From: Rhizosphaericola mali
Lineage (GTDB): Bacteria; Bacteroidota; Bacteroidia; Chitinophagales; Chitinophagaceae
Assembly: GCF_004337365.2 (NCBI RefSeq)
Contig: NZ_CP044016.1
Coordinates: 2,232,001 to 2,296,000, forward strand
Length of the DNA: 64,000 nucleotides
Direction of reading: 5' to 3'
This document shows, piece after piece, positions 16,168 to 25,850 of the stretch. Below the pieces are notes generated by a model. The model was not told the origin of the DNA and made no database searches. It saw only the letters and a list, made by a program, of their open reading frames with translations. Numbering within the stretch: the first letter of the stretch is position 1; each line of letters begins with the position of its first letter. Position numbers and translations under genes: made by a program.

Positions 16168-17355
16168 ATGAAAGTCCGTTTTTCAGTCAACAGTTATCGA
16201 TTCCAAATCGCCCTTCTGCTAGCTATAGCTGTTTTTTCCCTATGGAGTTGTGGTAGCAAACAAAATGCTCAAGACAATGCAACTACCGCAGCACCGAAAT
16301 ATAAAGTTTATAGCGTGATAGATACTTCTGCACTATTATACACCGAATATCCTGCAACTTTAAAAGGAGTTCAAGACATAGAAATTCGTCCCAAAATTGA
16401 TGGTTATATTGATAAAGTTTGGGTAGATGAAGGGCAAGCCGTTAAAAAAGGACAAGTGTTATTCACTATCCGAAATCCGGAGTACGAACAGTCATTGCGC
16501 TCTGCAGCTGCAGCAATAGAAAGCGCTAAAGCACAAGTCGCTTCTGCGAAATTAGCCGTATACAAAACTATTCCTTTGGTCAAAAAAGGCATTATCAGCA
16601 ACTATACTTTACAAGCGAATGAGTTGACCTTTGCTTCGCAAAAAGCGCTTTTAGCAGAGGCCGTTGCTACCTATAAAAATGCGCAAGTTAATTTGAGTTA
16701 CACCACAATAACGAGTCCTGTAAGCGGTTACGTCGGCACATTGCCTATGAAATTGGGCAGTTACGTGAGTGCTACATCTACTGACCCTTTGACGACTGTT
16801 TCGGATATCAATAAAATCTATGCGTATTTCAGCATTAGTGAAAAAGATCCTTTGTTTTTGAGTCAAGACAAAAATTTATCTTTTGCAAAGAGAATAGAGC
16901 CTTTGCCTAATGCAAATTTATTATTGACAGATAATGACATTTATCCCTTAAAAGGTAAGATGGAAACGGTGAGTGGCTTGATTAATACATCTACTGGATC
17001 CTTCAATATAAGAGCAGGATTTGACAATCCGCAACATACCTTAAGAAGTGGTGGTACGGGTACGATTCGTATTCCCGAGCAATTAAGCAATGCCATCGTC
17101 ATTCCCCAAAGTGCTACGAATGATATTCAAGGAAAAATCTTGGTCTATGTTTTACAAAAAGACAGTTCTATCGTATCTGCAAAAGTCAGCGTAAAAGAAG
17201 TGCCTGGAGGTCAATACTATGTAGTCAATTCAGGATTAAAAACAGGTGATAAAATATTAGTCGAAGGCGTGGGAATTGTTGCAGAAGGAACTAAAATTTC
17301 TCCTAAATTAGTCGGTCCAAGCCAAGCATTGGCAGTAGATTCTACTTCATTATAG
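16168..17355 (+). CDS. RND efflux periplasmic adaptor (membrane fusion) lipoprotein
   Basis: The 395-residue protein is started at the ATG at 16168, because this puts a lipoprotein signal (hydrophobic LLLAIAVFSL then WSCGS, acylated Cys about residue 29) at the front; an in-frame upstream ATG at 16117 adds 17 basic residues. The body has the HlyD/AcrA hallmarks: DIEIRPKIDGYIDKVWVDEG lipoyl half, a hairpin of Ala/Gln/Lys-rich helices, and NLSYTTITSPVSGYVG. It links the inner-membrane pump to the outer-membrane channel. The three pump genes are consecutive and cotranscribed. Confidence 0.93.
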   Translation: MKVRFSVNSYRFQIALLLAIAVFSLWSCGSKQNAQDNATTAAPKYKVYSVIDTSALLYTEYPATLKGVQDIEIRPKIDGYIDKVWVDEGQAVKKGQVLFTIRNPEYEQSLRSAAAAIESAKAQVASAKLAVYKTIPLVKKGIISNYTLQANELTFASQKALLAEAVATYKNAQVNLSYTTITSPVSGYVGTLPMKLGSYVSATSTDPLTTVSDINKIYAYFSISEKDPLFLSQDKNLSFAKRIEPLPNANLLLTDNDIYPLKGKMETVSGLINTSTGSFNIRAGFDNPQHTLRSGGTGTIRIPEQLSNAIVIPQSATNDIQGKILVYVLQKDSSIVSAKVSVKEVPGGQYYVVNSGLKTGDKILVEGVGIVAEGTKISPKLVGPSQALAVDSTSL

Positions 17356-17397
17356 TTAGGAATTGTTCAAATATATTTCAAATTAATTTTCGACAAG

Positions 17398-20300
17398 ATG
17401 TTCAAAGTTTTTATAAAAAATCCCGTACTATCAACGGTCATTTCCATATTGATTGTTATTCTAGGGATTATCGGAATCATATCTTTACCCGTGGCGCAAT
17501 ATCCAGAAATCGCACCGCCTACAGTTCAGGTTTCTACCACATATCAAGGTGCGAGTGCCGAGGTCGTGATGAATAGTGTTATCGTACCATTGGAAGAGCA
17601 AATTAATGGGGTGGAAAACATGAGTTACATGACCTCCACAGCGTCTAGTGATGGTACCGCAACAATTCAAATTTATTTCAAATTAGGTACCGATCCCGAT
17701 ATGGCGACGGTCAATGTGCAAAACAGGGTTTCACAGACATCAAGTTTGTTACCCGCGGCCGTCACTACGGCTGGAGTTACTACGCAAAAACAACAAAGTA
17801 GTAATGTATTAATTTTTGGTTTGTATAGTGATAATCCAAACTATGATGCAACATTTATCCAAAACTATGCGAATATCAATATCATTCCTCAAGTAAAAAG
17901 GGTGAGCGGCGTTGGTAGCGCCTCTGCATTTGGTACGTTGGACTATTCTATGCGTATCTGGCTAAAACCAGATGTGATGGCGAGTTACGGTATCATTCCT
18001 GATGATATTAATACGGCGTTAGCAGAACAAAATATCGAAGCTGCACCAGGCTCTTTGGGAGAAAGAGGCAAACAATCTTTTCAATATACTTTAAAATATA
18101 AGGGTAGATTAACGAGTGAAAAAGAATTTAGTGACATAATAGTTAAAGAAACATCCGACGGACAAATCTTACGTCTAAAAGATGTTGCTCGTATAGAATT
18201 GGGTTCTCAAACGTACAATTCTCTCCAAAAAATAAATGGTCACCCCGCTATCGGTGTCGCTGTTACCCAAACTGCGGGTTCCAATGCGCAAGAGGTTATT
18301 GATCAATCCTTAAAAGTGTTAGAGGATGCGACACCAAACTTACCTAAAGGATTGCATTTCACTACCATGGTTAATATCAATAAATTCTTGGATGCATCTA
18401 TTGAAAAAGTGATCCATACATTAATAGAAGCGTTTATCCTGGTATTTATAGTTGTATTCATTTTCTTACAAGATTGGCGATCAACATTGATTCCAGCAAT
18501 TTCTGTCCCGGTAGCGATTGTAGGTACGTTTTTCTTTCTGAATCTATTTGGCTTTACGATAAATCTGTTAACACTTTTTGCCTTGGTATTGGCAGTGGGA
18601 ATTGTCGTAGATGACGCCATTGTGGTGGTAGAAGCCGTTCATGCGAAAATGGATAAAGGCGAAAAATCTGCTTTGAATGCTTCATTAAATGCAATGAACG
18701 AAATCAGTGGTGCGATCATCAGCATTACACTAGTGATGGCGGCGGTATTCGTTCCGGTAAGTTTTATCAGTGGTTCCACTGGTGTATTTTACAAACAATT
18801 TGGTTTGACTTTAGCCATTGCGATTATACTTTCTGCGATTAATGCTTTGACTTTGAGTCCCGCATTATGTGCTATATTTTTAAAACCACATGAAGAAGGC
18901 GAACATAAGAAAAAAGGATTTTTACAAAGATTCTACGATTCTTTCAATACTGCCTTTGACGCAACTACGGCTAAATATAAAAAATCTGTTTCCTTTTTTG
19001 CCAAAAAGAAAGTATTGACATTAGGCGTTATAGTTGTATTTGGTGGGCTTTTATTTTACTTAATGAAATCCACACCTTCCTCTTTTGTACCCGATGAAGA
19101 TATGGGAACAATTATGTGCGATATTAGTTTGCCTGCGGATGCTTCCATGGAAAGAACCAATGTAGTAGCAACAGAAGTAGAAAAATTAGCCAAAACATTG
19201 CCCGGCATTAATAATACCATGCGCATTGTAGGACAAGGTATGTTGAGTGGAAAAGGAAGTAACTATGCAATGGTAATTATCGAGTTGAAAGATTGGAAAT
19301 TACGTAGTGCGAAAGGGCAAGATGTAAATTCGCTTATTGGACAATTATTTGGAAAAGTGACCACTATAAAAAATGCGAAAGTAATTTTCTTCCCATCTCC
19401 CACAATCAATGGATTCGGGGTATCTGGCGGTTTTTCCTTCCAATTGCAAGATAAAACAGGAGGCGACATTCAAAAGTTCAATACGATTGCACAGAAATTT
19501 TTAGCAGCATTGAATCAAAGAAAAGAAATTCAATATGCATCCACTTCATTCAACCCTAGTTTCCCACAGTATGAAGTGGAAATTGATGTTGCTAAAGTGA
19601 AAAAAGCAGGCTTCACCGTCAACAATGTTTTGGATGCGATGGAAGGTTATTATGGTGGAGTGTACGCATCGAACTTTAATAGTTATGGAAAATTGTTCCG
19701 TGTAACTTATCAGGCAGATGCAGACTATAGGGCAGATATCAACTCCTTGAATTTAATCAAAATCAGAAATACCAATGATTCTCTAGCTCCGATCAGCGCA
19801 TTCGTTACTTTGAAAAAGATCTACGGACCACAATCATTGAACCGTTTCAATATGTACACAGCAGTTTCCGTGAATGGTTCTCCCAATTCAGACTATAGTT
19901 CGGGAGATGCAATTAAAGCCATTAAAGAAGTCGCCGCAGAGACTTTACCTTCTGGTTATGGTTATGAGTTCTCAGGTTTAACAAGAGAAGAGGTAAATTC
20001 AGGTACGCAGACGGTATACATTTTTATACTATGTATCATCTTCGTTTACTTCTTGTTGAGTGCGCAATACGAAAGTTACATTTTACCATTTGCCGTATTA
20101 TTGCCACTAACTATAGGATTGTCAGGAGCCTTCATTTTTGCCAAAATATTTGACATCAGTAATAATATTTACTTGCAAATCACTTTGATTATGCTCATTG
20201 GTTTATTGGCAAAAAATGCGATACTTATAGTAGAGTATGCCTTAGATCGTAGACGATTAGGTATGCCTATAGTACAAGCGGCGATTGAAGGTGCATCGGC

Positions 20301-20562
20301 ACGTTTTCGCCCGATTTTAATGACTTCTTTTGCCTTTATTCTAGGATTGATGCCACTTATGTTGTCTACTGGCGCGGGTGCAAATGGTAACAAATCCATT
20401 GGTACGGGAGCTATTGGTGGTATGCTCATCGGTACGGTGATAGGGATTTTTGTGATTCCTGCATTGTTCATTATGTTTCAGTCTTTACAGGAAAAAGTAT
20501 CTAAAAAGAAGATTGTAGAAAATGTAGATGTATCTAATAGTATTGCCGCTTTACCTGAATAA
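17398..20562 (+). CDS. RND efflux pump permease (HAE1/AcrB family)
   Basis: The 1054-residue protein has full length for AcrB-type pumps, with an N-terminal FIKNPVLSTVISILIVILG membrane segment, two large periplasmic loops and twelve expected membrane helices. The proton-relay acids are Asp405 and Asp406 in VGIVVDDAIVVVEA, and the matching Lys is at about 939 in LLAKNAILIVEYA. It exports drugs or amphiphiles in exchange for protons. It starts 42 bases after the adaptor gene. The substrate range cannot be told from sequence. Confidence 0.96.
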   Translation: MFKVFIKNPVLSTVISILIVILGIIGIISLPVAQYPEIAPPTVQVSTTYQGASAEVVMNSVIVPLEEQINGVENMSYMTSTASSDGTATIQIYFKLGTDPDMATVNVQNRVSQTSSLLPAAVTTAGVTTQKQQSSNVLIFGLYSDNPNYDATFIQNYANINIIPQVKRVSGVGSASAFGTLDYSMRIWLKPDVMASYGIIPDDINTALAEQNIEAAPGSLGERGKQSFQYTLKYKGRLTSEKEFSDIIVKETSDGQILRLKDVARIELGSQTYNSLQKINGHPAIGVAVTQTAGSNAQEVIDQSLKVLEDATPNLPKGLHFTTMVNINKFLDASIEKVIHTLIEAFILVFIVVFIFLQDWRSTLIPAISVPVAIVGTFFFLNLFGFTINLLTLFALVLAVGIVVDDAIVVVEAVHAKMDKGEKSALNASLNAMNEISGAIISITLVMAAVFVPVSFISGSTGVFYKQFGLTLAIAIILSAINALTLSPALCAIFLKPHEEGEHKKKGFLQRFYDSFNTAFDATTAKYKKSVSFFAKKKVLTLGVIVVFGGLLFYLMKSTPSSFVPDEDMGTIMCDISLPADASMERTNVVATEVEKLAKTLPGINNTMRIVGQGMLSGKGSNYAMVIIELKDWKLRSAKGQDVNSLIGQLFGKVTTIKNAKVIFFPSPTINGFGVSGGFSFQLQDKTGGDIQKFNTIAQKFLAALNQRKEIQYASTSFNPSFPQYEVEIDVAKVKKAGFTVNNVLDAMEGYYGGVYASNFNSYGKLFRVTYQADADYRADINSLNLIKIRNTNDSLAPISAFVTLKKIYGPQSLNRFNMYTAVSVNGSPNSDYSSGDAIKAIKEVAAETLPSGYGYEFSGLTREEVNSGTQTVYIFILCIIFVYFLLSAQYESYILPFAVLLPLTIGLSGAFIFAKIFDISNNIYLQITLIMLIGLLAKNAILIVEYALDRRRLGMPIVQAAIEGASARFRPILMTSFAFILGLMPLMLSTGAGANGNKSIGTGAIGGMLIGTVIGIFVIPALFIMFQSLQEKVSKKKIVENVDVSNSIAALPE

Positions 20563-20623
20563 TCGAATACTAAACAACAGCATTTAGTGGAACAAACTAA
20601 GTGCTGTATTGAAAATATCAGTT

Positions 20624-22045
20624 ATGAAAAAGAAACAAATTTACCCATATATACTTGCCGCTGCCACCATCGCGTCTATGAGCCAAGGTTGCAAAGTGGT
20701 AAAACCTTATAGTCCGCCCAAAATGGACAGCACTATCGTCAATAAACTATATCGTGATAGTAGTGTTACAGACACTTCTACTATGGCAAAAATTGCGTGG
20801 AATGATTTTTTCACTGACACACATTTGCAAGCATTAATTGCAGAAGGATTGGCAAACAATCTGAACTTAAAAACCTATGTAGAAAAGGTAAATGAGGCGG
20901 CAGCAACGTTCAAAGAAAGTAAAATGGCATTCTTACCAACTCTTACAGCAGGTCCGCAAGTGACTAGTTCTAAAAGTTCTAAAGCCGCATTAAATTTCCC
21001 ATCTGGCATCAATATCAATCTGAAAACAGTAACTTATCAATTGGCACTGTCCTCCACTTGGGAAGTGGATATTTGGGGTAAATTAAAAAGTTCTAAAAAA
21101 GCTGCATTGGCGAATTTGTTAGCCTCTGATGCCGCGCAACGCGCTATTCAAACTCAAATTGTGGCAAACATAGCTACATATTACTATGATTTATTAGCTT
21201 ATGATCAGCAACTAAAAATCACGAATGAAAGTATTGAACGCTATAAAAAAGATGTGGAATCCAATAAAGCATTGATGGAATCTGGCACGGTAAATGGCGC
21301 ATCTATCGTACAAAGCGAGGCTAATTTACATAGTGCAGAGGTAACCTTACCAACGATAAAACAAAATATTCGTGAAACGGAAAATGCCATTTGTTTACTA
21401 TTAGGAAAAGAGCCAGGACCTATAGAAAGAGGTACATTAGAAGAACAAATCCCTTATCAAAATATCCAAACCGGATTACCAGCTTCCTTATTGCGCTATC
21501 GACCTGATGTACAACAAGCCGAGCTTTCTTATCGCTATTATTTCGAGAATACCAACTATGCGAAAGCTAGCATGTATCCAAGCTTAGCAATTACGGCAGC
21601 TAGTGGTGGTTTATCCACTTTAAAGTTGAAAAATTTTTTCAAGGAATCAGGTTTTTATAGTTTGACAGGAAGCTTGTTAGCACCAATATTATATAAAGGC
21701 ACTTACAAAGCGCAATATAAAACGGCAATAGCACAACAAAATGAAGCATTATATGCTTTCCAAACCTCCATGTTAACCGCAGGGCAAGAAGTATCAAATG
21801 CATTATATTCTTATAAAACAGCACTCGATCTACAAACTGCTAGAAAAGCGCAGATCAGCTCACTAGAGAAGTCCGTTGATTTTACTCGTGACTTAATGGA
21901 ATATACGCAGACTTATAATTTTACAGATGTGCTTACTTCCGAACAGACTTTATTAGCAGCACAGTTGTCAGGCGTATCAGATAAATTACAAGAGTTTACT
22001 GCTTTGGTTACTTTGTATCAAGCACTAGGAGGAGGCTGGAAATAA
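20624..22045 (+). CDS. RND efflux outer-membrane channel lipoprotein (OprM/NodT type)
   Basis: The 473-residue protein starts at the ATG at 20624; a TTG 15 bases earlier is in frame but less likely. A lipoprotein signal ends in SQGC, followed by KVVKPYSPP typical of OprM-type channels. Two outer membrane efflux repeats follow, with LANNLNLKTYVEKVNEA, LLRYRPDVQQAE and a C-terminal FTALVTLYQALGGGWK. It forms the trimeric exit duct for the pump encoded just upstream, completing a tripartite system. Confidence 0.95.
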   Translation: MKKKQIYPYILAAATIASMSQGCKVVKPYSPPKMDSTIVNKLYRDSSVTDTSTMAKIAWNDFFTDTHLQALIAEGLANNLNLKTYVEKVNEAAATFKESKMAFLPTLTAGPQVTSSKSSKAALNFPSGININLKTVTYQLALSSTWEVDIWGKLKSSKKAALANLLASDAAQRAIQTQIVANIATYYYDLLAYDQQLKITNESIERYKKDVESNKALMESGTVNGASIVQSEANLHSAEVTLPTIKQNIRETENAICLLLGKEPGPIERGTLEEQIPYQNIQTGLPASLLRYRPDVQQAELSYRYYFENTNYAKASMYPSLAITAASGGLSTLKLKNFFKESGFYSLTGSLLAPILYKGTYKAQYKTAIAQQNEALYAFQTSMLTAGQEVSNALYSYKTALDLQTARKAQISSLEKSVDFTRDLMEYTQTYNFTDVLTSEQTLLAAQLSGVSDKLQEFTALVTLYQALGGGWK

Positions 22046-22454
22046 AAAAAGGATTATATAGTTTAATTAATCATAAATTCAAAAGAAGAAATAATAGCTT
22101 ATACAGAATAAATTTTAATATCAAGTAGTAGTAGTTTTTTTTAATTTGAAAATATGTTCCCTCCACCAATAATGGTGAATTAAATTCCAAAGGCAAGTAT
22201 TGGAAAAGTAAATATTTTGCGGGGTGATAAATTTCAGTAATGAAAAACGTAAAACTAGAAGAATTATTAGAATCGGAAAATGAATGTGCTTACAAATATT
22301 TCAGCTTGTTTCTAATTGAGTGTATTTTCTAACATCTTGAATTGTTATAAAAGTTATAACACAATTAGCTGTCTAAATTTATTTACGAGTACTTTAACCG
22401 GATTATTCATTTTGTTTTCAAGTAATATGAAGTTTTCATATAATACTTCACTTA
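22046..22454. other. Intergenic region with no intact gene
   Basis: About 410 AT-rich bases separate the pump operon from a broken pirin gene. A 30-residue plus-strand ORF (22240-22332, MKNVKLEELLESENECAYKY..) is the only coding hint and has no recognisable domain. No strong terminator was found after the pump operon. Confidence 0.5.
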
Positions 22455-23020
22455 TCAATATTGATTTGCAGCATCCAAATATCCCACTTTTCCTGCATAG
22501 TATCTTTTTAATGCGTTATCAATCTGTTCTTGGGTGTTCATTACAAAAGATGACTGTCCTCCTGTATCACCTACAACAGAACCATGCTCTACAATAGGCT
22601 CATGAAGTGGCTTACCGGAAATCAATAAACCTGTGCATTGTTTTCCTTACCTTTTAAGGTAACCCAACTACCATCATATTTTAACGTAGCAGTATCCATT
22701 TTTTTTAAACTGAATTCATCTTCTCCAACTAATACACAACCTTCTACAACATAGAGCAAAACATTATCTTCAAGAGGAAGTTCTATTTCAAAAATACTAC
22801 CTTTACTAAGTTTGACATCTAAAAATGTTATATTTCCCGGAGGGGCAATTTTGGCGTTTACAGATCCAACAGTTCCCGATACAACTCTTACTCGTAAACC
22901 ATCGCTTATATAAACAGGGATATCTGGGCCATCTACAAATAGTACTTCCGGAGTTCTCAGCTTATTATCACTAGATAAATTTATTAAGACCTGCATTCCC
23001 TTAGATAGTTGCCCCTGTAC
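22455..23020 (-). pseudogene. Pirin-family protein remnant (truncated and frameshifted)
   Basis: On the minus strand, 22996-22622 encodes the middle of a pirin (QVLINLSSDNKL, later a cupin strand VLLYVVEGCVLVGEDEF) and stops after KENNAQVY. One base out of frame it continues as LLISGKPLHEPIVEHGS, then SSFVMNTQEQIDNALKRY, the pirin C-terminus, to a stop at 22455. The N-terminal metal-binding cupin half is missing, and upstream reading soon meets stops. Pirins are iron-binding cupin proteins, some with quercetinase activity. This copy cannot make a normal protein. Confidence 0.8.
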
Positions 23021-23289
23021 TTTCCTTCAATTGATTATTTTTATCCTAAAATTAAATCTCATTTTAAATTATGTAATATGTTTTAAATATTACATTAACC
23101 AACTTTTCAAATCGCACATTGTTTGCAAAACTTAAATTACTTTTAAAACTTTAACTTATAGAAAAATGCAAGTTTAAGTTAGTATAATTGTTAAGGATTT
23201 CGGACAAATATACATTGAAAATAAAGGCTGAAAACCAATTTAGAAATTAACTAACGATAAAATCAAATGAAAAAAAATGTTTTATATCA

Positions 23290-23439
23290 AGGAAAGTTTG
23301 TGGTAAAAAACCACCCATAAAAGTACCGTACAGCCTCACTGATTTCGGGAAATCTTTCGTCCCCGTTTTGGAATCTATTACTGAATGGGGCAATCATGTG
23401 GTCTGTGAAAAAGGTGAGTTTGTGAAAGAAGGCTTTTAA
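23290..23439 (+). pseudogene. HxlR-family regulator, C-terminal fragment
   Basis: The plus frame 23290-23439 reads RKVCGKKPPIKVPYSLTDFG and goes on with SFVPVLESITEWG, the wing and C-terminal helix of HxlR-type winged-helix regulators. The N-terminal DNA-recognition part is absent. It is divergent from the pirin remnant, a common HxlR-pirin arrangement, so both are probably remains of one unit. Confidence 0.75.
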
Positions 23440-23478
23440 ACCAGCCCAACCAAGAACGAAAATTAAAATGCTTGTACA

Positions 23479-23835
23479 TTAGCTGTTCCAAAATGCATCC
23501 CATTTGCGTAAGCTATCAACCAGAGACAAGAGTTGTTTCCCTTTAGCAGTAGCAACATAAATTATTTGTAGAGGAATCGTATTAAGTCTTTCCTTCTTCT
23601 CGATTAAGTTGTGTTCTACCAAATTATTTATTCGAGTTGCAAGAACATGTTCCGAAATTTCAGGAATGCTTTTATTGAGTGTAGAAAACTGATTATTCCC
23701 TAATGAAATTTCATATAATATTGTCATTAGCCATCGCTTTCCCACCAAACTGAGCGTATCATTTACTTTACATCTATCCGACAAAATCCTTCTATTGGCT
23801 TGGTTGGTAGAGCTTTCTTTAATTTTATTTTCCAT
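23479..23835 (-). CDS. HxlR-family transcriptional regulator
   Basis: The 118-residue winged-helix protein has the family opening DRCKVNDTLSLVGKRWLMTIL, followed by FSTLNKSIPEISEHVLATRI and LIEKKERLNTIPLQIIYV. The Cys in DRC is the residue that in some HxlR/QorR relatives senses electrophiles or oxidation. It is divergent from the VOC gene at 23911 with back-to-back promoter boxes between, so it probably controls that gene and itself. Confidence 0.9.
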   Translation of the reverse strand: MENKIKESSTNQANRRILSDRCKVNDTLSLVGKRWLMTILYEISLGNNQFSTLNKSIPEISEHVLATRINNLVEHNLIEKKERLNTIPLQIIYVATAKGKQLLSLVDSLRKWDAFWNS

Positions 23836-23879
23836 TACTAATAAAAAAATGAGTTATTGCTTACTGCTGACGATCAGCA

Positions 23880-23898
23880 TAGTTTTGTACCAAATTTA
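23880..23898. promoter_or_regulatory. Back-to-back -7 boxes between HxlR and VOC genes
   Basis: TAGTTTTG at 23880-23887 (plus) matches TAnnTTTG 23 bases before the VOC start at 23911. CAAATTTA at 23891-23898 is TAAATTTG on the minus strand, facing the HxlR gene whose start is at 23835. The two boxes are only three bases apart, so one bound regulator could block both. Confidence 0.45.
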
Positions 23899-23910
23899 AA
23901 AATAAAGTTT

Positions 23911-24270
23911 ATGGAAATCAAAATGGTATTGTTACCAATTGTTACGGATGATTTTGAAAACACAGTAGTTTTTTATAAAAAAATTACGGGTAAAGATGTT
24001 TCTCTTTCTGCTGCCCACGATGGGTATCAATTAAATTTAGTGGATCATTTTGTTATTTTGGGTGCTGTGGACGGACCGGAAGCATTGGAAATACCAAGCT
24101 TGGTGAATGCTATATTTGTAGTTGACGATTTGGAAGCTTTTTGGAAGATACTTGAAAAAGCGTCGAAAAGAATAATTATTCCTGTTAATAGAGTGAGTAC
24201 TGGCATTCGATTTATAGTAGAACAAAAAGATGGAAAAGTGATTGAATACCTTCAACTTAATGATAATTAA
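23911..24270 (+). CDS. VOC-family (glyoxalase/bleomycin-resistance fold) protein
   Basis: The 119-residue protein starts at ATG 23911; longer frames lack support. It has the single-module VOC pattern: strand MVLLPIVTDDFENTVVFYKKITG, then DHFVILGAVDG, VNAIFVVDDLEAFWKIL and a final FIVEQKDGKVIEYLQL. Such proteins bind metals or small molecules and include glyoxalases and antibiotic-sequestering proteins. The first metal-ligand His is not where glyoxalase I has it, so catalysis is uncertain. The divergent HxlR gene is its probable regulator. Confidence 0.8.
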   Translation: MEIKMVLLPIVTDDFENTVVFYKKITGKDVSLSAAHDGYQLNLVDHFVILGAVDGPEALEIPSLVNAIFVVDDLEAFWKILEKASKRIIIPVNRVSTGIRFIVEQKDGKVIEYLQLNDN

Positions 24271-24482
24271 GCCAAACGAATTGTTCTGAGCCATCTTTAA
24301 TTTGTGTGGTTACAAAATCCATTAATTTCAATTTTTTTTTCTTAGCATCTATAACATTAGCATGCATTTTAGTATTTATTGCATCTGATAGAAAATTTAT
24401 CAGGAACTTTACAAAACAAAATTTCAAGTAAAAACAAATGTGAATTTTGAGCTAAATTCAAATAAAGTTAATCATCGGCAAT

Positions 24483-24938
24483 ATGGAAGCATTATTTAAA
24501 ACATGGAAAAAAAGTCGTGAAATCTATTTAAGTTATTTTGAAAAATATTCATTAGACCAACTTAATAAAATTCCAAATGGTTTCAACAATAATCTTATCT
24601 GGAATATCGGGCACATCATTGTAACGCAACAAAAACTGATTTATAAAGGCGCTAACCTACAAGGCTATATTTCTGATGAGTTGTTTAATAAATATCAATC
24701 TGGCACCAAACCCACAGCGCCGGTTTCTCAAAAAGAAGCGGATGAACTTAAAGATTTATTGACTTCGCTCATTGATTTAACTATAGCTGATTTTCAACAA
24801 AATATTTTTACAACTTATAAAGAACGAACTACAGGTACTGGCTTCCATTTGTCTTCGATTGATGATGCATTTGAATGTAATAATTACCACGAAGGAATGC
24901 ATTTAGGCTATCTGCTAAGCATTAGAAAATTTGTGTAA
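24483..24938 (+). CDS. DinB-family putative metal-dependent protein
   Basis: The 151-residue four-helix protein shows the three histidines expected for the DinB/YfiT metal site: His44 in WNIGHIIV, and His136 and His140 in NNYHEGMHLGYLL. Members act as thiol transferases or have unknown roles in stress. It is followed by an AraC regulator and a VOC gene in the same direction, with a promoter-like box (TAAATTTG at 25007) between, so it may be its own unit. Confidence 0.88.
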   Translation: MEALFKTWKKSREIYLSYFEKYSLDQLNKIPNGFNNNLIWNIGHIIVTQQKLIYKGANLQGYISDELFNKYQSGTKPTAPVSQKEADELKDLLTSLIDLTIADFQQNIFTTYKERTTGTGFHLSSIDDAFECNNYHEGMHLGYLLSIRKFV

Positions 24939-25055
24939 AACAATAATTGATTTAATTAAAATATTTTACCAATAATTTTGATTAAATATTCCAAATAATG
25001 AGGCATTAAATTTGCAGTTTTGTAAAATGTGTATTTATTCTCATGCTAATAAAAA

Positions 25056-25820
25056 ATGTATTTCCCGAAAAATCAATTGGAATATCGCTGTATTCAACCC
25101 GATAAATCTCTAAAGAATATAGTTGAGAGCATCTGGATGGTAAAAAACCATTCTGATGAAACAAAAGATGGGGTTGTCGTTCCCGACGGAAAAATTGACT
25201 TATTTCTTTTCTTAGATGAACATGAAAGTTTTGAAATTTTTATTTCCGGAATTTGTTCCGTGCCTATTTCTAAACCACCGTTTCCCCAATCTACCATGTT
25301 TGCCATCAGCTTTTATCCCATAGCTGCCGAATATATTTTCAATCAATCTTTTGCGGAATTACACAACAATAAGCAAACACTTTCCGCTGATTATTGGGGA
25401 TTTTCAAAAGATGACCTGACCGACTTTGAGAAGTTTTACCATAAAGCCATTGGCATTATTTCTTCATTGTTATCCAAAGAAATTGACGAAAGAAAAATGA
25501 AATTATTCGAGCTCATTTATGCTTCTAAAGGAGAAATTACGGTAAAAGAACTCGAAGAGAAAGTTTTTTGGAGCAGCCGGCAAATGAACCGTTATTTTCA
25601 GAAATGGTTTGGCGTAACACTTAAATCTTATCTCAACATCATTCGTTTTTCCAACTCATTAAAACAACTAAAAAATGGAGATTTGTATCCGGAACTGAAT
25701 TATGGCGACCAATCTCATTTTATTAGAGAAGTGAAAAAGTTTGCCGGAGTAAAACCAACCATTTTAAATAAAAACGAAAACGACCGATTTATCCAATTGA
25801 GCCTGATGCCGGAAAAGTAA
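25056..25820 (+). CDS. AraC-family regulator with DUF6597-type N-terminus
   Basis: The 254-residue protein has an N-terminal domain beginning YRCIQPDKSLKNIVESIWMV and including VVPDGKIDLFLFL, typical of the DUF6597 sensor, and a C-terminal AraC-like domain (EKVFWSSRQMNRYFQKWFG, then YGDQSHFIREVKKFAG). It is followed 30 bases later by a VOC gene. An exact TAAATTTG box at 25007-25014 lies 41 bases before its start. Target genes are probably its neighbours, by position only. Confidence 0.88.
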   Translation: MYFPKNQLEYRCIQPDKSLKNIVESIWMVKNHSDETKDGVVVPDGKIDLFLFLDEHESFEIFISGICSVPISKPPFPQSTMFAISFYPIAAEYIFNQSFAELHNNKQTLSADYWGFSKDDLTDFEKFYHKAIGIISSLLSKEIDERKMKLFELIYASKGEITVKELEEKVFWSSRQMNRYFQKWFGVTLKSYLNIIRFSNSLKQLKNGDLYPELNYGDQSHFIREVKKFAGVKPTILNKNENDRFIQLSLMPEK

Positions 25821-25850
25821 TTTTGTTCTGTAATTTAAAACAAGAATAAA

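Noticed and set aside
24257-24367. Short minus-strand frame (36 residues) after the VOC gene
   Set aside because: It could be the tail of a lost gene, but it overlaps the VOC stop and is too short to assign.
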